Shown: positions 15,022-19,310 of the stretch, in pieces | Layout: the number at the start of each line of letters is the position of its first letter | How positions within the stretch are numbered: position 1 is the stretch's first letter | The notes under the pieces: model-generated | Told to the model about the DNA's origin: nothing | Seen by the model: only the letters and a program-made list of their open reading frames with translations | Databases searched by the model: none | Assembly (NCBI GenBank): GCA_963981505.1 | Contig: CAXCEI010000028.1 | Span: 1-19,310, forward strand | Direction of reading: 5' to 3' | DNA from: OPU3-GD-OMZ sp001901525 | GTDB taxonomy: Bacteria > Pseudomonadota > Gammaproteobacteria > Methylococcales > Methylomonadaceae | Length of the DNA stretch: 19,310 nucleotides | Program-made: the position numbers and the translations under genes

Positions 15022-15390
15022 CTAAGAAAATGATTGCCATTTAGCTTTTAACTGCGTTAATTTCTCTTCGGGGATATTGTGGTCGTTAGGGTAGGTCCCT
15101 GTGGCTTCTATTATGTGATATTTAATGTTGTAGCGAACGGCTAATTTAATGTAGCGTTCGAGTTCCCATAATTGTGTAAAGGTATTGCTGACGACAACAT
15201 CCATATTATTTTTAAGGGCAATTTCTGTTTGCAATAAGCACCACTGATGGGCATTTTGTAATTGATGTTTATCGAAGCTATATTGGCCATTTTTTATAAA
15301 ATACATATCCGCTTCGAGATGAAGGCAGTTGTATTGTTTGGCTAAGGTTGTTTTCCCAGAACCGGGTAATCCTCTGATTAGTCGTAACAT
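15022..15390 (-). CDS. P-loop ATP-binding protein, polynucleotide-kinase-like
   Basis: A short 122-residue P-loop protein. Walker A is GLPGSGKT at residues 7-14. The segment HLEADMYFIKNGQYSFD then carries an acidic residue where kinases of this group bind substrate or Mg2+. AHQWCLLQTEIALKNN and VVVSNTFTQLWELERYIKLA follow. This layout matches the AAA_33 / NEDD4-binding-protein-2-like family of small nucleotide or polynucleotide kinases. The substrate is unknown. At this length it is a minimal kinase fold with no extra domain. The start is ATG 15390, without a visible Shine-Dalgarno. It converges on the MscS gene and diverges from the coiled-coil protein gene. Confidence 0.82.
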   Translation of the reverse strand: MLRLIRGLPGSGKTTLAKQYNCLHLEADMYFIKNGQYSFDKHQLQNAHQWCLLQTEIALKNNMDVVVSNTFTQLWELERYIKLAVRYNIKYHIIEATGTYPNDHNIPEEKLTQLKAKWQSFS

Positions 15391-15575
15391 AAGCTATTTT
15401 TTTTATGTGGATGAAAAGTGATTTTTCATATGTGTTAACAATGCTTTCACTTTACCATTAACATGAATTTTTTTTACAGATGATATAAGTTAATGAATTT
15501 TCATAAGTCCTGTAATATCGATGTAAAATATTTGATAGTGCAAGTTAATAAGAATAATTGTAAAGAAGTAGGCGT

Positions 15576-16937
15576 ATGAAACAAATATCGATAATTAATC
15601 GACTTTACCTGTCGATCTTGTTCTTTTTTGTTGCGATCTTAACGGGTATTAATAATCATTATTTGTACAGTTATATTGGTTATGAGACGCTTGAAGAGCA
15701 ACATGTGCTTTTAAATTTGGTTCAGAATCAGTTTAATAGTTGCCTGAGTAATGAATTTGATGGGGAGTTGTGTGTTGATTTGATGGTATCAAGTCTTAGC
15801 GATACTAAACTGACCAGTGAATTGGAGATTTCTAAGGACGGGAAAAGGTTGTTTTCGAATCGCTTAGATATTTTTACCGAACGCAGTGAAATTCACTCAA
15901 CTAATATTATTAGTTATCAGCAACATGAAATTAAATTATCTCTTTTCAAGAGACCGACCCCCCCTATCGTGACCGGTGTTATTCAGAGTATGACATTTTC
16001 CTTACCAGAATTAATTCAACGACTGATTGATGAAGACTGGGAGGGTGCAAAAACCTTTTTCTTTACGGTTGCCTGGCCACGAAGTCGGCCGGCATTTTGG
16101 TTGGCAGTTTTTAGTTTATTTTTATTTCGGGTTGCTTGGCTTCGTGAACAGGTTTTAAAGCGGTTGTTGAATATACGTGAAGAAGAAGTCTCCACCGCGC
16201 GAAATGTTTTAAAAGAGCTTAATAATAAATTAGGTGAATTAGGGTTGGCGAAAGAGATTAATGAAGAAGAATTATTGAAGGCGCAGCGTAATATCAAAAA
16301 GTTGCGTTTAAGTTTAAAAAATACCCACCATATTGATCAGCATGACATAAATCATTTAGAGCTAGAACTGGAAAAAGAAAGTCAATTTGCATTGGAATTA
16401 ATACAGGAAAATGAAGACTTATCCGAAGAGTTGAAAAGAATTCAGAAAGCGACCGTTAAGAAAGATCGACAAATTCAAAAGGATGAGGAAACTTTAGCGA
16501 ATAGTTCTTCTACAGAGAAACTTCGCGTTAAGAATAAGATCTATGAAGCATTAATTAAAAACCCAGTCATTATCAATCATCATAACGCTATTAAAGTGTA
16601 TCAAGGTAAGCATCACAGTAAGACATTTGTTCAACAAGTCGCTCGTGCTTTAGATAAGAATACTTTTCTTAGAGAACAAATAACGGCTGTTTATTCGATT
16701 CGATATAACCGTAAGTTACGGGGAAAAATGGTCGTGATGATGGATGAACACAGTAAAAATTATGTCGCCAATATTTATGATTATTGTGATGAAGGGTTTG
16801 GTGCTCAACTTGATCTGGGGACGCCTAAGGTCTGGGAAGCCTGCTTAAAAGCTAAATGTATTATTAATCTATCAGATTTGTTTAAAAAATATGAACTAAA
16901 AATTCAAGAAAATATAGATACGCTAGTTGAATATTGA
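15576..16937 (+). CDS. Unrecognised inner-membrane coiled-coil protein (453 aa)
   Basis: I recognise no family. Residues 9-25 form a TM helix after a short basic N-terminus (cytoplasmic start). About 140 residues, predicted periplasmic, follow and include two cysteines in LSNEFDGELC-like context. Residues about 171-188 (AFWLAVFSLFLFRVAWL) are a second TM helix. Residues about 200-307 are a long charged heptad-rich coiled coil, and about 315-453 form a globular cytoplasmic domain containing YSIRYNRKLRGKMVVMM and NYVANIYDYCDEGFG. The topology (periplasmic sensor loop, two TMs, coiled coil, output domain) resembles membrane receptors or scaffold proteins, but I see no HAMP, kinase, GGDEF or methyl-accepting motif. 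GTAGG precedes the ATG. A small hypothetical gene follows after about 120 bases, possibly with its own promoter. Confidence 0.8.
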   Translation: MKQISIINRLYLSILFFFVAILTGINNHYLYSYIGYETLEEQHVLLNLVQNQFNSCLSNEFDGELCVDLMVSSLSDTKLTSELEISKDGKRLFSNRLDIFTERSEIHSTNIISYQQHEIKLSLFKRPTPPIVTGVIQSMTFSLPELIQRLIDEDWEGAKTFFFTVAWPRSRPAFWLAVFSLFLFRVAWLREQVLKRLLNIREEEVSTARNVLKELNNKLGELGLAKEINEEELLKAQRNIKKLRLSLKNTHHIDQHDINHLELELEKESQFALELIQENEDLSEELKRIQKATVKKDRQIQKDEETLANSSSTEKLRVKNKIYEALIKNPVIINHHNAIKVYQGKHHSKTFVQQVARALDKNTFLREQITAVYSIRYNRKLRGKMVVMMDEHSKNYVANIYDYCDEGFGAQLDLGTPKVWEACLKAKCIINLSDLFKKYELKIQENIDTLVEY

Positions 16938-17056
16938 GTGTTAAAAAGGGGCGTTTTGAGTCGTTATGAAATTGTAGGTTGACATGTATAGATAATCAGA
17001 GGAACTTATCACTCGTACACTAATTGTATACCTTCAAAGTCTGACAAGGGGGTGCT

Positions 17057-17389
17057 ATGAAAACGAGAGTTCAGAAATTTATCGACAGAATGGATTCCCA
17101 AGAATATATCTTAACCAAGGATATTGGAAACTACATCATCTATTCATTTCTCGAAATTCATAGGGAAGGGGTTCCCAATATTATGAGTCAGACAGAATTT
17201 AGCGAGACAATCTTAAGATTGCTTGAAAACTGGGATGATTTGCCCCAACATAAGGATAAATATCTGTTGAGGAAAGATTTTCTGTTAATTGGGGAGTGCT
17301 TGCCATATGACGAAATGGTTTACCCTGAGTTAGTTAGGAATTTAGCAATCAGTTGGTCCGCTTCTTTGCTTTCTGAGGTGATTCATTGA
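17057..17389 (+). CDS. Hypothetical protein (110 aa)
   Basis: A soluble 110-residue protein, mainly helical, opening MKTRVQKFIDRMDSQEYIL and rich in aromatic and acidic residues (IIYSFLEIHREGVPN, LLENWDDLPQHKDKYLL). It has no signal peptide, TM segment, cysteine motif or recognisable domain. The ATG at 17057 has an unusually G-rich Shine-Dalgarno, AAGGGGG, a few bases upstream, so translation is likely efficient. It lies about 120 bases after the coiled-coil protein gene on the same strand, and a TTGACA element at about 16981 lacks a well-spaced -10. Function is unknown. Sure that it is a gene. Confidence 0.7.
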   Translation: MKTRVQKFIDRMDSQEYILTKDIGNYIIYSFLEIHREGVPNIMSQTEFSETILRLLENWDDLPQHKDKYLLRKDFLLIGECLPYDEMVYPELVRNLAISWSASLLSEVIH

Positions 17390-17436
17390 GATTTTTTGAG
17401 TGATTAGGATTTAGTTAAAATTTATCGTTTTTATTG

Positions 17437-17465
17437 TTGCAATCGATAGTGTAACGGAGTATAAA
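17437..17465 (+). promoter_or_regulatory. Sigma70-type promoter without downstream ORF
   Basis: TTGCAA (17437-17442) and TATAAA (17460-17465) with the optimal 17-base spacer. No coding frame follows before the terminator at 17623-17650. Confidence 0.5.
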
Positions 17466-17622
17466 TAAATTTCGCTTTTTCGATAAGTTGGCGAAAATAA
17501 TAATAAGAAAATAATAAGAATAATAAGATTCAAGGGTCAATCGGTGTCGTTTTTAGATGCGATAACAATACTCCCCCAAAATAGAAAGATCGGAGATCTT
17601 TAACTTAAATTTTTAATAAATA

Positions 17623-17650
17623 AAGGCCTGAAAATTTCAGGCCTTTTTTT
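17623..17650 (+). terminator. Strong intrinsic terminator, possibly bidirectional
   Basis: AAGGCCTGA (17623-17631) and TCAGGCCTT (17637-17645) form a perfect 9-bp stem around five bases, merging into a run of seven Ts. The preceding A-rich bases give a weaker T tract on the minus strand, so it can also serve the converging alanine dehydrogenase gene. Confidence 0.85.
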
Positions 17651-17678
17651 ATTAGTTGTGTTTTTGGCTACTGATGCA

Positions 17679-18776
17679 TTACTGGTATGGCTGGTAATAA
17701 TCTTTAAGTTGAAGTGAGTCAGCCACGGCTTCGTGGGTTATTTTTCCTGAATAAGTATTAATACCTTGTGCAAAATAAGGATCTTTACTGGCTTTGAAAA
17801 AGCCATAGTTGGTTAAATTTAAAATATAAGGCAAGGTTGCCTTTTCCAAGGCACAGGTTGCCGTTCTGGGATATGCTCCTGGCATATTGGTGACAGCATA
17901 GTGAATCACACCATGTTTTTTAAAGACAGGTTTTTTGTGGGTAGTGATATGGGATGTTTCAATGCAGCCACCTTGATCAATGCTGACATCAATAATAACT
18001 GAGTTGGGTTTCATTTCTTTTACCATGTTATGGGTAACGACCCAGGGTGATTTATGTCCCGGTATTAAAACGGCACCCACGACAAGGTCGGCTATTTTAA
18101 GTCGATCAACAATAACTTCAGGGCTAGAATAATAATAGGGTATTTGTTTGAGTGTTAAATCGGTCAAGGGGGATCCTTGATTAGATAATCCGATTAACTC
18201 TACGGTTGCCCCCATTCCGATAGCCATTCGCGCGGCATGTTGGCCGACAATACCATCGCCAATAATGACAACATGCCCAGAATGTTGATCATTGATGTGA
18301 CCTAATTGTATGCCAGATCCACCTTGTGGAGAGGCTAAAAAGTAGTTGCCGATTACAATACTCATATTTCCGGCAATCGCACTCATTGGCGCTAATAATG
18401 GTAAGTGGGCTTGTTGGTCGGTAACTGTTTCGTAGGCGATAGCCGTTGTATTTTTTTTTAATAGTTGTTGTGTTAATTGCGAGTCACTACCAGCAAGGTG
18501 TAAATAAGCAAATAGAATTTGTTGGCGTAGGTATAGGTATTCGCTAGCGATAGGTTCCTTAACTTTAAGGACTAACTCACTGTCCCAAGCACTGGTTGCA
18601 TCACAAATATGCGCGCCTGCATTAAGGTATGAGGCATCGCTAAACCCAGACCCTTCGCCAGCACCTTGAACGACTTTGACACTATGCCCGGCTAAGGATA
18701 GTTGTTCAACACCATAAGGCGTCAGTGCAACTCGAAATTCAGCCGTACGAATTTCACGAATTAAGCCAATTTCCAT
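17679..18776 (-). CDS. ald: Alanine dehydrogenase
   Basis: A 365-residue enzyme close to the usual length (about 370). It reversibly deaminates L-alanine to pyruvate and ammonia with NAD. The pyruvate-binding Arg15 is in FRVALTP, the conserved Lys73 in KVKEP, the catalytic His93 in FAYLHLAG, and the catalytic Asp in VSIDQGGC near residue 267. The Rossmann motif GDGIVG is followed by QHAARMAIGMGA. PMSAIAGNMS and the late VTNMPGAYPRTAT segment are also family typical. All catalytic residues are present. AAGGA lies eight bases before the ATG. The gene ends at the bidirectional terminator and is transcribed away from the right-edge membrane protein gene. No regulator of the AldR type is in the window. 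Confidence 0.96.
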   Translation of the reverse strand: MEIGLIREIRTAEFRVALTPYGVEQLSLAGHSVKVVQGAGEGSGFSDASYLNAGAHICDATSAWDSELVLKVKEPIASEYLYLRQQILFAYLHLAGSDSQLTQQLLKKNTTAIAYETVTDQQAHLPLLAPMSAIAGNMSIVIGNYFLASPQGGSGIQLGHINDQHSGHVVIIGDGIVGQHAARMAIGMGATVELIGLSNQGSPLTDLTLKQIPYYYSSPEVIVDRLKIADLVVGAVLIPGHKSPWVVTHNMVKEMKPNSVIIDVSIDQGGCIETSHITTHKKPVFKKHGVIHYAVTNMPGAYPRTATCALEKATLPYILNLTNYGFFKASKDPYFAQGINTYSGKITHEAVADSLQLKDYYQPYQ

Positions 18777-18946
18777 AGGAGGTTTCCTTGATTTAATAAT
18801 GGCTAAGACCTAAATTAAACAGGCTTAGTTCATGGCGTGTTGTTGATCAAAACCATGGCTAATGGCACGTAAATAAAAGGAATTGGCAAGTTTTTCATAG
18901 CTGGGATATACTCCGCCATTAGTCAGTAATAAACAGGGACATTGAA

Positions 18947-19310
18947 ATGTTAAAAAAATCATTGCTTTATTGGGTTATTGTTTTTGTTTTAAGTGGTGTT
19001 GGTAGTGCGCAAGTTTTTGCGGCTAAGAAATATCCGGCAAGTGATTTTAACCCGGTTGTTATTTATCAAAATGATGAGATTAAGAAAAATGCTCTGCTAG
19101 CTCAAACTCAGGGGACGAAGAAATCTTCCATCTCGACATTAGAGTTATTATTAGTTGTAGGGTTTTTAGGGTTTATCGGGTTTTTGTTTAAATCGACTCC
19201 AGTATCAACGGTGTCTGCGAGTGAATTAACGACAACTGAGGATGTAGAGGATGTAGAGGATGTAGAGGATGTAGAGGATGTTCAAGTTGTCGATAATATA
19301 GAAGACATAA
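18947..19310 (+). CDS. Membrane protein with acidic tandem repeat, truncated by window end
   Basis: The first 121 codons are visible; the gene continues beyond the window. A signal peptide (MLKKSLLYWVIVFVLSG, cleavage probably after QVFA) leads to about 40 exported residues. A second hydrophobic helix, LELLLVVGFLGFIGFLF, is followed by an acidic tail with DVE repeats. An AGGGA Shine-Dalgarno about eight bases before ATG 18947 supports the start. I recognise no family. With a cleaved signal, a single TM and an acidic C-terminal part it could be a bitopic inner-membrane protein with a cytoplasmic tail, or have a further domain outside the window. Confidence 0.7.
   Translation, partial: MLKKSLLYWVIVFVLSGVGSAQVFAAKKYPASDFNPVVIYQNDEIKKNALLAQTQGTKKSSISTLELLLVVGFLGFIGFLFKSTPVSTVSASELTTTEDVEDVEDVEDVEDVQVVDNIEDI
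19238..19282 (+). repeat. Five-copy 9-base tandem repeat within coding sequence
   Basis: GAGGATGTA occurs four times exactly, followed by a fifth copy ending GTT. In frame it encodes five Glu-Asp-Val units. The near identity of copies at DNA level points to recent slippage expansion, and changes in copy number would keep the frame. Confidence 0.9.

Larger units (their letters stand above)
17390..17678. other. Intergenic region with promoter, hairpins and terminator (small-RNA candidate)
   Basis: A stretch of about 290 bases with no ORF. In order it holds a sigma70-type promoter (17437-17465), a TTTCGC/GCGAAA stem with 15-base loop (17470-17496), an A/T-rich AATAAG-type simple repeat (about 17495-17529), an exposed C run in ACTCCCCCA (about 17570-17578), a 7-bp hairpin AAAGATC-GGA-GATCTTT (17585-17601) and a strong terminator (17623-17650). 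Together these could produce an RNA of about 180 nt. Confidence 0.4.

Noticed and set aside
16979..17010. TTGACA as a promoter for the 110-aa gene
   Set aside because: A perfect -35 box is present, but no acceptable -10 box lies 15-19 bases downstream.
17495..17529. AAT/AAG simple repeat as a possible CRISPR or iteron array
   Set aside because: The units are only 3-9 bases, imperfect and without spacers. It is low-complexity A-rich DNA.
18776..18784. GGAGG reading on the plus strand next to the ald start
   Set aside because: It lies on the strand opposite to ald and precedes no plus-strand start. The real ald Shine-Dalgarno is AAGGA slightly farther upstream on the minus strand.

Overview
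The window looks like a moderately AT-rich gammaproteobacterial chromosome. EfpL (the YeiP-type EF-P paralogue), YaaA, a Bax-like glucosaminidase lipoprotein and an RlmI/RlmK-like methyltransferase all fit that class. The membrane pyrophosphatase and the remnant of a NodU-type carbamoyltransferase / SGNH-hydrolase locus would suit a free-living or symbiotic chemo- or methylotroph, but the genus cannot be fixed from this sequence. I see no rRNA, tRNA, CRISPR array, insertion sequence or phage module.

Layout. Positions 1-650 hold a decayed divergent pair: a SufR-like regulator (minus) and an HPP-CBS membrane protein (plus). Both have lost their N-terminal halves at one junction. Positions 845-1440 carry a tiny ORF with a good Shine-Dalgarno and a secreted hypothetical protein on the minus strand. 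A 430-base gene-free stretch with an orphan intrinsic terminator follows. Positions 1871-4137 hold the methyltransferase, efpL (minus, TTG start) and a CWC/DUF5522 cysteine-rich protein. Positions 4236-7487 are a minus-strand run: Bax-like lipoprotein, Gfo/Idh/MocA oxidoreductase, short-chain dehydrogenase and universal stress protein. Positions 7779-10819 run plus: a K+-dependent-type membrane pyrophosphatase, a small Cys-rich lipoprotein and a Sel1-repeat lipoprotein. Positions 10952-11709 are a chimeric pseudogene joining the N-terminus of a carbamoyltransferase to the C-terminus of an SGNH-hydrolase-like protein. Positions 11720-14937 form a compact plus-strand operon: DUF4265-like protein, YaaA and an MscS-family channel. 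A P-loop kinase-like gene (minus) follows. Two unrecognised plus-strand genes come next, one of them a two-TM coiled-coil protein, then an intergenic region with a promoter, hairpins and a strong terminator (small-RNA candidate). Alanine dehydrogenase (minus) comes next, and a truncated membrane protein with a DNA-level tandem repeat runs off the right edge.

Most genes are ordinary housekeeping, stress and envelope functions. The notable pattern is decay by internal deletion. Two loci (1-650 and 10952-11709) are each best explained by a deletion that fused the retained ends of neighbouring genes, followed by stops or frameshifts. The least explained items are the coiled-coil gene with its small neighbour, the candidate small RNA before ald, and the Cys-rich lipoprotein with an EGTCG motif. 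I found no clear multi-gene novel system.
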